A stretch of 64,000 nucleotides of DNA from Pseudoruegeria sp. SHC-113 (GCF_025376885.1 NZ_JAHUBR010000001.1:2914001-2978000); one strand, 5' to 3'. Shown: positions 35,531-45,148, counted from the stretch's first letter. A program made the numbers and translations. Notes: generated by a model from the sequence alone, not told the origin.

Positions 35531-35987
35531 TCACCCTCCTTCAGATTTCGACAAACCGTTGAAACCAAGTGGTTTCGTTTGGCAAACACACTCAATTCGC
35601 TTGGTCTTGTAGATTAGGTTTGGGTGACGCCGAGCCGTTGCCGACGAGCGGAAACTCGTGAAGCACTCCTTGCCCACCTCAGCATCAGCTGAGACTTCCT
35701 GTCATGTCTGGCACCAAACCTCGGCACATTGCAGCCTGCGGCAGCCTGAAGCTGCATGCGCTTTTTCCGGGCCACTTAACGACCCGCCACATTCGGCGTG
35801 GCGCAATCTGGCAGAAAATCAAACCAGCAGGTCACGGGGCTCTTAAATGGGATCATGTCGCCTGCGCGTTGCCTTCAGGGGCGATCCGCTCAATCTGGCA
35901 TAGCTGAAACGCCCGGTCGCGGCACATGAGTCAACAGGGTTTCCCGAAACCGTTTCGTGTTCTAACCTGCCAAAAATGGGAGGAAAC
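35531..35987. other. Gene-free stretch after tRNA-Ala
   Basis: About 450 bases contain no frame with a good ribosome site or recognisable product. Small possible frames (for example around 35704-35907) lack codon bias. There is no duplicated tRNA 3' end in the window that would mark an integrated element. The end of the stretch must contain the promoter of the channel gene. Confidence 0.5.
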
Positions 35988-36338
35988 ATGGCTTCGCTTC
36001 GGGAAGTGTTGCGCGCGATCGGCGCTGCGTTGAGGGACGGGCGCGTGCGCAGCGTGCTGGCAATGACCGCCGCCATCGTCGTTTGGGCATCTATTGTCTA
36101 CCACTTCGTCGAGGGCTGGAGTTGGCTCGATTCCATATATTTTTCGGTGGTCGCCGTTTCCACGGTCGGCTTCGGAGATTTCTCACCCGAAACCGCATTC
36201 GGGAAGATCTTTACCATCGGTTACCTCGTGATCGGCCTCGGCGTGTTCGTCGCGATGGTCTCAACGATCGCCGATGCAATCCTCACACAATACAAACAAG
36301 ACAGAGACGACCCGAAGGGACAGAACGCCAAAAGGTGA
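35988..36338 (+). CDS. Two-TM potassium channel protein
   Basis: The start at 35988 is chosen because GGGAGGAAAC precedes it; the earlier in-frame ATG overlaps that ribosome site. The 116-residue protein has a first transmembrane helix (about 22-41), a pore helix and a TVGFGD selectivity filter at residues 59-64, and a second transmembrane helix (about 75-96). It lacks an RCK or cyclic-nucleotide domain, so it is a minimal Ion_trans_2 channel for potassium, probably tetrameric. It lies 110 bases before the AI-2E gene, perhaps in the same transcript. Confidence 0.9.
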   Translation: MASLREVLRAIGAALRDGRVRSVLAMTAAIVVWASIVYHFVEGWSWLDSIYFSVVAVSTVGFGDFSPETAFGKIFTIGYLVIGLGVFVAMVSTIADAILTQYKQDRDDPKGQNAKR

Positions 36339-36447
36339 ACCGCCAAAACTCAAGCCCAAGGGTGCATTAGAGATGAAGGCACGCGCCTGCCTTCAATGCT
36401 TCATTGCACAGGCCGGGTGACAGCGGGGAAGGAACAGGGAGACGCAC

Positions 36448-37578
36448 ATGACAGACAAGACCCAAACTGGAGCAGACAGCCAGGATTCACGCGTGGTGGA
36501 CCTAGCAATCAGGCTGATGTTCCTCGGGCTGTTCATCTACAGCGCGATCGTGATGGTCACGCCTCTGGCGAGCATCTTCATCTGGGCCGTGATCCTCTGT
36601 GTCGCGATCTACCCGGTTTTCGACAAGCTGCAATCGCTTCTGGGTGGCCGCAAATCGCTCGCGTCGACGCTTCTTGTCCTTGTCGGGCTCGCCCTGACGA
36701 TCGGGCCGATTGCCTCGGCGGTTTCCGGCTTTGCCACCCTTGGCTCGGAGTTCACCGAACAGCTTGCGGCGGGGGAACTTAACCTGCCGCCACCGCCGGA
36801 AGGGCTAAATGACTTCCCGCTTGCCGGCCCGCAGATCAAGGAAGTCTGGCTGCTTTTCAACCAGAACCTCGACGTGGCACTTGCCAAATACAGCGAGCCC
36901 ATTCTCGACATCACCAAATCGCTCTTCGGCAAGGTGCTTGGCGTGGGTGTCGGCCTGCTGGGGCTGGCGCTTTCGGCGATCATCATGGGAGCCCTGCTTT
37001 CGCCGGGGCCGACGCTTGTGGTCGGCGTTCAGAGATTTGCCAACAGGATCTTTGCACCGCGCGGAGGGGATTTCGTGCTGATGGCCGGCGCAACGATCCA
37101 AAACGTGATGAAAGGCGTCGTGGGTGTCGCCGCGATCCAGGCTTTTGTCGTCTGGCTGCTGCTCACGTTGTTCGGCATCGGCTCGGCCACCACGCTGGCC
37201 TTCATCAGCCTGATCCTCTCCATCGTGCAGATTGGCCCGGGCCTCGTTCTGATCCCGGTGATCATCTTCGCCTGGAGTTCGATGTCGGGTGGCTTGGCAC
37301 TGGTCTTCACCGTGCTTGCGATACCGACGATGATCATGGACAGCTTCCTGCGCCCGATCTTCATCTCGCAAGGCCTGAAAACCCCGATGCTCGTAATCCT
37401 GATCGGCGTGCTGGGAGGGGTCATGGCCTATGGGCTGATCGGCATCTTCATGGGCCCCGTCCTGTTCGCCGTCTTTTACGAGCTGTTCACCGTCTGGATC
37501 GAAGCTGATCCCGAGGCAGCAGAGACGGGCGTGGAGACGAGCACGGAAACGGGCGACAGCGCGGGCGAAGCCTCATGA
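36448..37578 (+). CDS. AI-2E transporter family (PerM-like) membrane protein
   Basis: The 376-residue protein has two N-terminal transmembrane segments (about 20-55), a soluble middle and about five C-terminal segments, as in the AI-2E exporter/UPF0118 family. The conserved C-terminal part with GPGLVLIPVIIFAW and a final LIGIFMGPVLFAVFYEL region is clear. Family members export autoinducer-2 or exchange sodium for protons; the substrate here is unknown. Its stop overlaps the HlyD start by 4 bases, so they are translationally coupled. The tail is Glu/Thr-rich. Confidence 0.87.
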   Translation: MTDKTQTGADSQDSRVVDLAIRLMFLGLFIYSAIVMVTPLASIFIWAVILCVAIYPVFDKLQSLLGGRKSLASTLLVLVGLALTIGPIASAVSGFATLGSEFTEQLAAGELNLPPPPEGLNDFPLAGPQIKEVWLLFNQNLDVALAKYSEPILDITKSLFGKVLGVGVGLLGLALSAIIMGALLSPGPTLVVGVQRFANRIFAPRGGDFVLMAGATIQNVMKGVVGVAAIQAFVVWLLLTLFGIGSATTLAFISLILSIVQIGPGLVLIPVIIFAWSSMSGGLALVFTVLAIPTMIMDSFLRPIFISQGLKTPMLVILIGVLGGVMAYGLIGIFMGPVLFAVFYELFTVWIEADPEAAETGVETSTETGDSAGEAS

Positions 37579-38639
37579 AACGCACGATCTGGACGACGGT
37601 CGCGATCCTTGCAGTGTTCCTCGCCTGGTACATTGCCGCAGATCGCATGACGCCGATCACTGGCAATGCCCGTGTGAAGGCGGTTGCAACAAGTGTCGTT
37701 CCCGAAGTGACGGGCACGGTTGTCGAGGTTCTGGTGGAAAACGGACAGGTCGTCGACGCCGGTGACGTTCTCGTGCGGATCGATCCGCGCAGCTACCAGA
37801 TCGACCGGGAGAAGGCAGAAGCCGATCTCGCCTCCGCCACACAGGACGTTGGCGCATCTTCCGCGGAGGTCAGCGGGGCGCAGGCCAAGGTGGCGCGGGC
37901 GCAAAGCGATCTGGACACGCTGCGCCTGCAGAGCGAGCGTATCTTCGCCCTTGAGAAAAAGGGGCTTGTGACAACCGCCAAGGCCGACGACGCGCGCGGC
38001 AAGCTCACAGAGGCCGAAGCCAGTCTTGAGAATGCGCAGGCCGATCTTGAGCGTGCCAAGCAACGGCTGGGCAAGGAGGGCGAGGAGAACGCCAAGATCC
38101 AGCGTGCTCTGGCGGCGCTTGCCGAAGCCGATCTGAATCTTGAACGCACCGAGCTCAAAGCCCCTGCCCGCGGTGTTGTTTCGAACCTGCTGATCGCTCC
38201 GGGCACCTACGCGCGCTCCGGCAGCGACCTTGTGACCTTCCTCGATGCGACGGATGTCTGGGTGGAAGCCTATCTGACCGAAAACAACCTCGGGCTCGCG
38301 CAGGTCGGTGCCCCGGTGGAGGTTGTACTGAACATGCATCCGGGCCGGGTGCTGCAGGGGCGGATCGAAAGCTTCAGCGCAGCAGTGTCGGTGACGGGCT
38401 CGGATGCCCCCGGTGCGCTGGCGAGCGCGCCTTCCACGACAGGATTCCTGCGAGAGCCGGAACGCTTCCCTGTGCGCATCGTGCTGCCCGGCTACGAGGC
38501 CGGAAGTCTGGAAGATGATCTGCGTCTGCAACTGAACGGTCAGGCGGATGTGATCCTCTATCCGACCGACAACGGCTTCATGAACTTCATCGGGCGGATG
38601 TACATCCGTGCCGCCGCTTTCCTCTCCTATGCCTATTGA
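37575..38639 (+). CDS. HlyD-family periplasmic adaptor (membrane fusion) protein
   Basis: The 354-residue protein has one N-terminal membrane anchor (about 5-22), a biotinyl-lipoyl-like hairpin (VTGTVVEVLVENGQVVDAGDVL in part, about 40-60), a long coiled-coil hairpin (about 75-185) and a beta-barrel domain. This is the EmrA/AaeA-type adaptor that links an inner-membrane pump to an outer-membrane channel. Its start overlaps the AI-2E gene and its end overlaps the DUF2955 gene, which supplies the likely pump. No outer-membrane partner is encoded nearby. Confidence 0.9.
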   Translation: MKRTIWTTVAILAVFLAWYIAADRMTPITGNARVKAVATSVVPEVTGTVVEVLVENGQVVDAGDVLVRIDPRSYQIDREKAEADLASATQDVGASSAEVSGAQAKVARAQSDLDTLRLQSERIFALEKKGLVTTAKADDARGKLTEAEASLENAQADLERAKQRLGKEGEENAKIQRALAALAEADLNLERTELKAPARGVVSNLLIAPGTYARSGSDLVTFLDATDVWVEAYLTENNLGLAQVGAPVEVVLNMHPGRVLQGRIESFSAAVSVTGSDAPGALASAPSTTGFLREPERFPVRIVLPGYEAGSLEDDLRLQLNGQADVILYPTDNGFMNFIGRMYIRAAAFLSYAY

Positions 38640-39657
38640 GGACAAGCGCGCGATCTGGCGGCTGATGCTGGGCACGTCCGTGGTCTTCGGCCTCGGCCTC
38701 CTTTTGGACTGGCCGATGGCGTTTCTGGGTGCTGTTTTCACGACGCTGTTTCTTCAAGCGCCCGCCGCCATGCCGGTGAAGGTGTCGGTCAAACTGTTCA
38801 CCTTCGCGATTGGCGCGATGCTGCTGTCGTGGGTGCTGTTTTCCCTGCTTGTGCCCTACCCGGTGGTCTTCCTTGCGGTGGTCGCACTCGCGATCATGCT
38901 GTCCTTCGGCTGGACGATCTCCGGCGCAGGAATCCTGCCCGGTGTCCTTGCCTTGATGGCGGCGATGATGGTCCCCAACATCATCGTGCAATCTGAGGAA
39001 CTGGCGCTGGTGCTTGTCAGCTGGATCCCGCTCAATCTGCTGATCGCAGGCTTCGCGTCCGCCCTTTGCTTTACGCTGATCCCTGCGCCTCCGCCCAAGG
39101 CCCCCCAAGCCAAAGCGCAACCGGCGCAAGCGGATTTCGATCCGAAGCGGCGCTTGCTGCGCATGACGATGGTGACGGTTCCCTTTGCGATCCTCTTTTT
39201 CCTGTTGGAATCCTCCGCCCTGCTGGTCCTGTTCTTCGTCGCGCTGCTGAGCCAGCAGCTTGCCGCGATGCCCTCTGCAGGAAAGGCCGTTGCCAAGGGC
39301 ATGCTGACGGCAAACCTCCTTGGCGCGGCGCTTGCGATGGTGTTTTACGAGATCAACGTGATCGCGCCCTCCGCCATCACAGCGGTTCTTTTGATCGCCC
39401 TGCTTTGTGTGACGATGGGCACTTTGGGCAAATCACAACATGCGCTGGCACCCGCGGCTGGGTCGGCCATAACGACTGTGCTTGTCGTCTACGGCGGCTC
39501 CATCGCGCCTTTTTCAGACGAGGCCGATGTCAAAAGCCTTGTCCGCGTCATTCAGATCGGGGCTGCGGCGAGTTTTGTGATCCTCGCCTATCTCGTCGTC
39601 GACGAATTCCTCCCGGAACGCAAATTTGCAGAGGGCGTCGCGAACAAACCCGCTTAG
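38629..39657 (+). CDS. DUF2955 (FUSC-like) inner-membrane transporter
   Basis: The ATG at 38629 lies inside the HlyD end, overlapping by 11 bases, and gives 342 residues. It has two sets of about five hydrophobic segments separated by a cytoplasmic, Pro/Ala-rich linker (about 165-185), the layout of DUF2955 proteins related to the fusaric-acid/aromatic-acid exporters (FUSC, AaeB). DUF2955 is typically encoded beside an HlyD adaptor, as here. An export role for aromatic or other organic acids is inference. A GTG seven codons earlier is an alternative start. Confidence 0.85.
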   Translation: MPIEDKRAIWRLMLGTSVVFGLGLLLDWPMAFLGAVFTTLFLQAPAAMPVKVSVKLFTFAIGAMLLSWVLFSLLVPYPVVFLAVVALAIMLSFGWTISGAGILPGVLALMAAMMVPNIIVQSEELALVLVSWIPLNLLIAGFASALCFTLIPAPPPKAPQAKAQPAQADFDPKRRLLRMTMVTVPFAILFFLLESSALLVLFFVALLSQQLAAMPSAGKAVAKGMLTANLLGAALAMVFYEINVIAPSAITAVLLIALLCVTMGTLGKSQHALAPAAGSAITTVLVVYGGSIAPFSDEADVKSLVRVIQIGAAASFVILAYLVVDEFLPERKFAEGVANKPA

Positions 39658-39723
39658 ACGGCGGCTGCAGGCTCGGTCTGCACGGGGTTCGGGCGCGGCG
39701 TAAAAGCCAAGCGAATGTGAAAC

Positions 39724-40848
39724 TCAGTCAAACACGACACGAATGGGCGCTTGCCCTAGTATTTCATCCAGTTCCGTCGGTGACGTGTGCCCATAGCCGG
39801 GATCATTGGCCAGGCCTCTTCCAATCAACTGAACGACTTCTGGCGAGCCCGCGTATTTGGAATGACTTCCTGACGAAGAGTCGGCGATCTCCGACAGGTC
39901 AATTGCGGTCACTCCAAACTGTGAGAGAAACTCGATATCGCTGGCCCCAACTCGGGGGACGCCGCCCGCCAAGCGGCGCGAAACCTTCAGCGCCGCATCG
40001 TCCTGTGACAGCAACACATAGAATCGCGCACGGTCCTCGCCGATCTGGGCCATTTGCGTCTGGAACAGATCCACGTCGATGTCAGGTGCCGCGAGGACGA
40101 CCGCCTTCAGGCGACCAATACTGCCCAGTCTGCCGTTTTGCGCCTGGTCGAGAACGGCCTCCATCGTGAGCAAGGTTCCCATCGAGTGTGCGAAGATATC
40201 AAACCCATTCGCGTCAGTTCTGGCGAGCAACTCCCCCGCCTCGATCAGCTTGGGGCGCGCCACCAGCGCACTGTTCAGATCGTAGACATATCGCGTGGTT
40301 TTACCGGCGGACGCCCAGGAGAAAAGGACCGGAACGCCCTGGAAACCGGTGTCCTCTACAAACTGCCCAACCCTAAGCAGCGCATCGCTGGCCGTATTGT
40401 TAAAGCCATGAACGAAGAAAAGAATGTCGCGGTCTTTTGGCGGGCGCTTGGCAAGCTCTCTGTTGATCGATGCAATGAAGGCTTCGTCGCTTCCAAAGGT
40501 CGCCGGATCAACGATCGCGAATTCCGTCCGCGGGTCCGGTGGCAAACGGCTTGGCCGTCTTAGCTCCCCGGCCACATGGGAGGGCGGAATCGAGACCGTC
40601 ACTGACGCAAGGCCTAGCTCCGGCGCCCGTTGGCCAGAATAGAACGCCCCCACCATTTCGGAGGATTGACGGGTTGTCGCGATAAAGACTTTGTGCCTCT
40701 TGGCCTGTTCCACGGAAGCGGCAGGCGCTTCAGGATTGTCGATCCCGATCAACTCCGGCGGAGGGCTACAGGAGGCGAGCAGCCAAAAAGTCAAGATCCC
40801 CGCGCAGCAGGCTTTCGCATAATGGACACCTGCCAACTTCCCAATCAT
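39724..40848 (-). CDS. Lipoprotein alpha/beta hydrolase (DUF900 type)
   Basis: The 374-residue protein has an N-terminal signal with lipobox LASC (about 24-27). The DUF900-type hydrolase core shows FFVHGFNNT (about 144-152, oxyanion region), the nucleophile serine in AHSMGT (about 219-224) and a later APDIDVD aspartate region (about 255). It is probably an outer- or inner-membrane-anchored periplasmic esterase or lipase-like enzyme; the substrate is unknown. It converges with the DUF2955 gene and its codon usage is less GC-biased than the central metabolic genes. Confidence 0.83.
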   Translation of the reverse strand: MIGKLAGVHYAKACCAGILTFWLLASCSPPPELIGIDNPEAPAASVEQAKRHKVFIATTRQSSEMVGAFYSGQRAPELGLASVTVSIPPSHVAGELRRPSRLPPDPRTEFAIVDPATFGSDEAFIASINRELAKRPPKDRDILFFVHGFNNTASDALLRVGQFVEDTGFQGVPVLFSWASAGKTTRYVYDLNSALVARPKLIEAGELLARTDANGFDIFAHSMGTLLTMEAVLDQAQNGRLGSIGRLKAVVLAAPDIDVDLFQTQMAQIGEDRARFYVLLSQDDAALKVSRRLAGGVPRVGASDIEFLSQFGVTAIDLSEIADSSSGSHSKYAGSPEVVQLIGRGLANDPGYGHTSPTELDEILGQAPIRVVFD

Positions 40849-41131
40849 CGCCTTTACCCCGTGGAATTCGCCTCTTTTTCTTAACGATAGCAGTCAATCT
40901 ACCAAAAATCATCCGTCCTTTCTGTGCCACTATGCCGACCTCTTCTGACGCGAAACTGGTTAGCCGATGTCGGATGTAGTAATCATCTTTGGCCTTAACT
41001 GATCAGGGCAAGAACGGCAGTTCTCGTGACCGCGTCAACCGGCATAGAAAGCGCGTCCCGCCGGAAAGCGGTCTTTGACCGCAGGGCCGAATTGCAGCGT
41101 GTAAATTCACTTGAGCGCCATTTTTCGTTCG

Positions 41132-42253
41132 CTACAGATAGTCCGCAGTCTGCGTGCCTAGCGCAGGTGCCGCGCGTGATGCGGTAAGGGTTGCGCCATC
41201 AATGCGGATCGGGCAGCGCGTGGTGCGCAGGCTTTGGCCCTCCCCAGCATCCACCGTTTGCACCATGTCCAGCGCCGCGAATCCTTCCGTCGCCGTCAGT
41301 GCTGGCCAGTCCAGAACTTCGGCGCACCAGATGTCTTCGGGTTCAAGCCGGGCCAGCCAATGGGCCACCGACTCACTCGCCAAGTGATCACGCAGGATCG
41401 CCTTGATCGCATCGCGCCGCGCGAAAGCATCATCGGCAAAAGGCAGGATCGCCGGGCAGTCCAGCAACCGGGCCAGCGTGTCGATCGGGGCCATGGCCAG
41501 TGCGAGGTGTCCGTCGGTGCAGGCGTAGAGGCCGTAAGGCGCGGCCACGGTGGCATTGGCATTGCTGACCGCGCTGCGGGTTGGCATCGCGCCATCGCCG
41601 TTCAGGTAGCTTGTGAACAGCTCAAACTGCATGTCGATGGCGGAGGAGAGCAGATCCACCTCCACAAGCGCGCCCTGCCCCGTCGTGCCCCGGCGCAGGA
41701 GTGCGGCGAGGATGCCCTGCACAAGGTGATTGCCGCAGGTGATGTCGAGCACGGCAAAGCCTGCGGGCACCGGGCCGTCGCCGCCATCGCCCGAAAGCCA
41801 CGCCATGCCGGAAAGCGCCTGCACCAGTAGATCCTGCCCGGGCTTCGCCACCCACGGCCCTTGCCTGCCATAACCGCTGACCTCGCCGTAGATGATGCCG
41901 GGGTTGAGCGCTGCCACCGCATCATAATCCAGGCCGATCCGCGCCATCACGCCGGGGCGGAAGTTGTGGATCATCACGTCTGCCGTGGCGATTAGCGCTT
42001 TCAGCTTCTCCAGATCGCCCGTGTCCTTCAGATCGGCCGCGACGCTGGACTTGTTGCGGTTGATGGTGTGAAACAGCAGGCTGTCAGGCCCCAGTTTCTG
42101 GCCTGCGATCACTAGGCCGCGGCACAGATCCCCCACGCCGGGGCGCTCGATCTTGATCACCTCCGCGCCAAGATCAGCGAGCCGGAGGGCCGCCATCGGC
42201 CCCGCAAGAAACTGGGCAAAATCCAACACGCGCAGGCCTTCCAGCGGTTTCAT
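41132..42253 (-). CDS. Class III (CaiB/BaiF) CoA-transferase, copy 1
   Basis: The 373-residue protein has the family opening GLRVLDFAQFLAGPMAALRLADLGAEVIKIE (about 5-35 in parts) and the catalytic aspartate in PGQDLLVQALSG (about 141-152). It moves CoA between an acyl-CoA donor and a carboxylic acid. It is the last gene of the large minus-strand sugar operon, 47 bases after the FAH gene. A clear paralogue with the same length and motifs lies in the divergent operon at 56175. The substrate is unknown; nothing in the standard deoxysugar route needs this enzyme. Confidence 0.88.
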   Translation of the reverse strand: MKPLEGLRVLDFAQFLAGPMAALRLADLGAEVIKIERPGVGDLCRGLVIAGQKLGPDSLLFHTINRNKSSVAADLKDTGDLEKLKALIATADVMIHNFRPGVMARIGLDYDAVAALNPGIIYGEVSGYGRQGPWVAKPGQDLLVQALSGMAWLSGDGGDGPVPAGFAVLDITCGNHLVQGILAALLRRGTTGQGALVEVDLLSSAIDMQFELFTSYLNGDGAMPTRSAVSNANATVAAPYGLYACTDGHLALAMAPIDTLARLLDCPAILPFADDAFARRDAIKAILRDHLASESVAHWLARLEPEDIWCAEVLDWPALTATEGFAALDMVQTVDAGEGQSLRTTRCPIRIDGATLTASRAAPALGTQTADYL

Positions 42254-42300
42254 CAGCCCGATTCCTTTCCCTTTTTCAACTTTTCACGCGGAGAGGCCTG

Positions 42301-43140
42301 TCAGGCGTCATCCACGCAGACTTGCCGCTGCTGCCCCAGCCCCTGAATGCCCAGTTCCACCACGTCCCCGGCTTTCAGGAAGCGCGGCGGGGTGAAGCCC
42401 AGCCCCACGCCCGGCGGCGTGCCGGTGGAGATCACATCTCCCGGATGCAGCGTGAAAAACTGGCTCAGGTAGCTGATCAGATGCGCTACGCCATAGACCA
42501 TGGTGCGGGTAGAGCCGTCCTGCACGCGTTCGCCATTCACAGAGAGCCACATGGCAAGATCCTGAGGATCGCCCGCTTCATCCGGCGTCACCAGCCAGGG
42601 GCCGATCTGGCCGAAGTTGTCGCAGCTCTTGCCCTTGGACCACTGCCCCTGCCGCTCGATCTGGTAGGCGCGCTCGCTCACATCGTTGATCACACAGTAA
42701 CCCGCGACATGATCCAGCGCCTCGGCCTCGCTCACGTATTTCGCGGGCTTGCCGATCACCACACCAAGCTCCACCTCCCAGTCGGTTTTCTCGGAGCCGC
42801 GTGGGATGATGATCGGATCATCCGGTCCGCAGATCGCGCTGGTGGCTTTCATGAAGAGCACCGGCTCGCTGGGCACCTCCATGCCGCTTTCGGCGGCGTG
42901 ATCGGCGTAGTTCAGCCCGATGCACATGAATTTCCCGGTGCCGCCGACACAGGCCCCGATACGCGGATTGCCCTCCACGAGCGGCAACTGGGACGGATCC
43001 AGCCCTTTGAGCCGGTCCAGATGGCACAACACATCGCCCGCGATGTCGGAGATGATCCCGGAGAGATCCCTGATCTGGCCGTCGGCATCCACAACGCCGG
43101 GTTTCTCGGCCCCGCGCACACCGTAACGCACTAATTTCAT
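42301..43140 (-). CDS. FAH-family hydrolase, likely 2,4-diketo-3-deoxy-sugar-acid hydrolase
   Basis: This 279-residue protein has the fumarylacetoacetate hydrolase C-terminal fold (about 70-275). Core motifs are CIGLNYADHAAE (about 73-84), the metal-ligand glutamates in WEVELGVVIG (about 120-129), NDVSERAYQ and GDVISTGTPPGVG (about 235-247). In L-fucose and L-rhamnose routes without phosphorylation, such an enzyme cleaves the 2,4-diketo-3-deoxy acid to pyruvate and L-lactate. The SDR directly upstream would supply that substrate. The sugar is not fixed by sequence. Confidence 0.82.
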   Translation of the reverse strand: MKLVRYGVRGAEKPGVVDADGQIRDLSGIISDIAGDVLCHLDRLKGLDPSQLPLVEGNPRIGACVGGTGKFMCIGLNYADHAAESGMEVPSEPVLFMKATSAICGPDDPIIIPRGSEKTDWEVELGVVIGKPAKYVSEAEALDHVAGYCVINDVSERAYQIERQGQWSKGKSCDNFGQIGPWLVTPDEAGDPQDLAMWLSVNGERVQDGSTRTMVYGVAHLISYLSQFFTLHPGDVISTGTPPGVGLGFTPPRFLKAGDVVELGIQGLGQQRQVCVDDA

Positions 43141-43159
43141 TTGTGTTCTCCTCTCTGCC

Positions 43160-43897
43160 TCAGATCGCCCAGCCGCCGTCGATCACATGGGCTTGGCCCG
43201 TTGTGTAGGCGCTTTCGTCGGAGGCGAGGTAGGTCGCCAATGCGGCGATTTCCTCGGCCTTGCCGATGCGCCCCATGGGTTGGCGGGCGATGAAATCGCG
43301 CATCGCCTTCTCGTAATCGCCCGTCGCGCGCAGGCGTTCGTGCAGGGAGGGGCTCTCCACGGTGCCCGGGCAGATCGCGTTGCAGCGGATGCCTTTGGTG
43401 ACCCATTCCGCCGCCACGGCCTTGGTGATCCCGATCACGGCGGCCTTGGAGGCGGTATAGGCAAAGCGGTTCTGCGTGCCGGTGACGGACGACAGCACCG
43501 AGGACATGTTGATGATCGAGCCGCCCCCGTTGTCCAGCATCGCCGGCAGGAAGGCGCGGATCATGCGGTATTGCGCCTTGGCGTTCAGTTCGAAGGCGAA
43601 ATCGTAATCGGCCTCGCTGCACTCCAGCACCGAGCCCGCATGGACAACGCCCGCGCAGTTGAACAGCGCATCAAGGGGGCCAAGCTCTCCGGCCAGTGCC
43701 GCGATCTGGGCGGCGTCGGTCACATCCAGCCGCCGGGGTGTGATGCCCGCGATGCCCTCCAGATCCGCAAGCGCGGCTTCGTTGATGTCGGCCGCGATCA
43801 CGTCAGCGCCTTCAGCGGCAAACATCTCCGCACTTGCGCGGCCGATGCCCTGCCCGGCGGCGGTGATCAGGGCCTTTTTTCCGTCCAATCGTTTCAC
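43160..43897 (-). CDS. SDR dehydrogenase, likely 2-keto-3-deoxy-sugar-acid 4-dehydrogenase
   Basis: I place the start at a GTG (43897) with GGAAGAG upstream; an ATG 14 codons earlier lacks a site. The 245-residue classical SDR has the TAAGQGIG cofactor loop (about 10-17; Asp in ADIN suggests NAD), the NCAG motif, and the YTASK catalytic Tyr/Lys (about 142-146). It resembles the 2-keto-3-deoxy-L-fuconate / L-rhamnonate dehydrogenases. The FAH hydrolase follows by 19 bases, the expected order for that two-step split to pyruvate and lactate. Confidence 0.8.
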   Translation of the reverse strand: MKRLDGKKALITAAGQGIGRASAEMFAAEGADVIAADINEAALADLEGIAGITPRRLDVTDAAQIAALAGELGPLDALFNCAGVVHAGSVLECSEADYDFAFELNAKAQYRMIRAFLPAMLDNGGGSIINMSSVLSSVTGTQNRFAYTASKAAVIGITKAVAAEWVTKGIRCNAICPGTVESPSLHERLRATGDYEKAMRDFIARQPMGRIGKAEEIAALATYLASDESAYTTGQAHVIDGGWAI

Positions 43898-43945
43898 GTA
43901 TGCTCTTCCTTCTTTTTGCGGGCCAGTGATCCGGGCCAATTCGGA

Positions 43946-45148
43946 TCAGGCGATCTTGGGCAGACAGGCGGGGCCTGTCGGTGTGAAGCTTTTGTAGGTC
44001 AGGATGAACTCCTGATGGCCGAGGCTTTCGGAGCAGGTTTCTTCCCCCGCAGCCGTTGCCATGATGCGCGTCAGGATCTCTTCGGCAACCTCGGAGAGCG
44101 TCTTTTCGCCCTCGATCACCGCGCCCGCGTTCACGTCCATGTCGCCCGCGAGCGCGCGGTAGGTGTCGGGGTTGGCGCAGATCTTGATCACCGGCGAGAG
44201 GGCCGAGCCCACAACCGAGCCGCGCCCGGTGATGAAAAGCGTCAGATGCGCGCCGGAGGCGATCATCTCCACGATCTCGGCGTTGTCCGCGATGTTGGGA
44301 AAGCCGAAGCGCACCTCGCCATCTGGCACCACGTCCATCAGGTAGAGCCCGCCCGTGGGCGGCATGTCACCGGGCTTTATGATGCCGCTGATCGGCGAGG
44401 CGCCGGATTTCACGTAGGCTCCGAGGGATTTCTCCTCGATCGTGGACAGCCCGCCGGTGGCGTTGCCCGCCGCGAAACTGCCGTAGCCGAGCGTTTCATA
44501 GTAGCGCGCGGCCTTGGCGACGCAGGCTTTCAGTTCTTCGGCCAGTTCCGGCGTGGCGGCGCGCTCTGCCATGATGTGCTCGCAGCCGATCAGCTCGCCG
44601 GTTTCCTCGAAGATGCAGGTGGCCCCCTGCTGCACCAGCGCGTCAAAGGCCAGACCGGCGGCCGGGTTGCCGGAAATGCCCGAGGTGCCATCGGAGCCGC
44701 CGCAGATCGTGGCGACGGTCAGATCGCTCACCTTCATCGGCACGCGGGGCACGTCGGCAATCGCCTCCAGCGCCTGCGCCACGAAGGCTGCGCCCTTACG
44801 GATGGTTTCGCGCGAGCCGCCAGCTTTCTGGATCACCAGCGTTTCCACAGGGCGGCCCGTGGCTGCGATCACCTCTTCAAGCCGGGAACGGTTGAAGCTT
44901 TCGCAACCAAGGCTCACCAGCAACACCGCGCCCACGTTGGGGTGGGTGCAGAGCTTTTCCATCATCGCCTGCGCGTAGTCATTGGGGTAGCAGCCGGGGA
45001 AGCCGATCAGGTGGACGGGCTGGCCGCGGAACTCCGCCACCACTTGGCGCGCCACGAAATGCGCGCATTCCACCAGATAGGCCACGGCCACCACGTTGCG
45101 GATGCCCTTGCGCCCATCGCTGCGCGCGTATCCCAATAGCTCAGTCAT
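43946..45148 (-). CDS. UxaA-family dehydratase, large subunit
   Basis: The 400-residue protein matches the C-terminal catalytic part of the altronate/galactarate dehydratase (UxaA/GarD) family: GYARSDGRKGIRN (about 6-18), FPGCYPND (about 50), LGCESF (about 80) and CGGSDGTSGISGNPA (about 148-162), with cysteines suited to an iron site. Its small SAF subunit is the preceding gene with 8 bases overlap. Such split pairs include altronate dehydratase and (R)-sulfolactate sulfo-lyase SuyAB; the sugar context favours a sugar-acid dehydratase. It would be a second dehydratase in this operon besides the enolase-type one. Confidence 0.8.
   Translation of the reverse strand: MTELLGYARSDGRKGIRNVVAVAYLVECAHFVARQVVAEFRGQPVHLIGFPGCYPNDYAQAMMEKLCTHPNVGAVLLVSLGCESFNRSRLEEVIAATGRPVETLVIQKAGGSRETIRKGAAFVAQALEAIADVPRVPMKVSDLTVATICGGSDGTSGISGNPAAGLAFDALVQQGATCIFEETGELIGCEHIMAERAATPELAEELKACVAKAARYYETLGYGSFAAGNATGGLSTIEEKSLGAYVKSGASPISGIIKPGDMPPTGGLYLMDVVPDGEVRFGFPNIADNAEIVEMIASGAHLTLFITGRGSVVGSALSPVIKICANPDTYRALAGDMDVNAGAVIEGEKTLSEVAEEILTRIMATAAGEETCSESLGHQEFILTYKSFTPTGPACLPKIA

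Noticed and set aside
35455-35987. Idea that the tRNA-Ala 3' end marks an integrated element
   Set aside because: No duplicated tRNA end and no integrase gene were found downstream in the window.
42686-42695. TTGATCACAC inside the FAH gene, resembling the TGTGATCACA operator
   Set aside because: It lies in coding sequence, has one mismatched arm and no partner at 21 bp.
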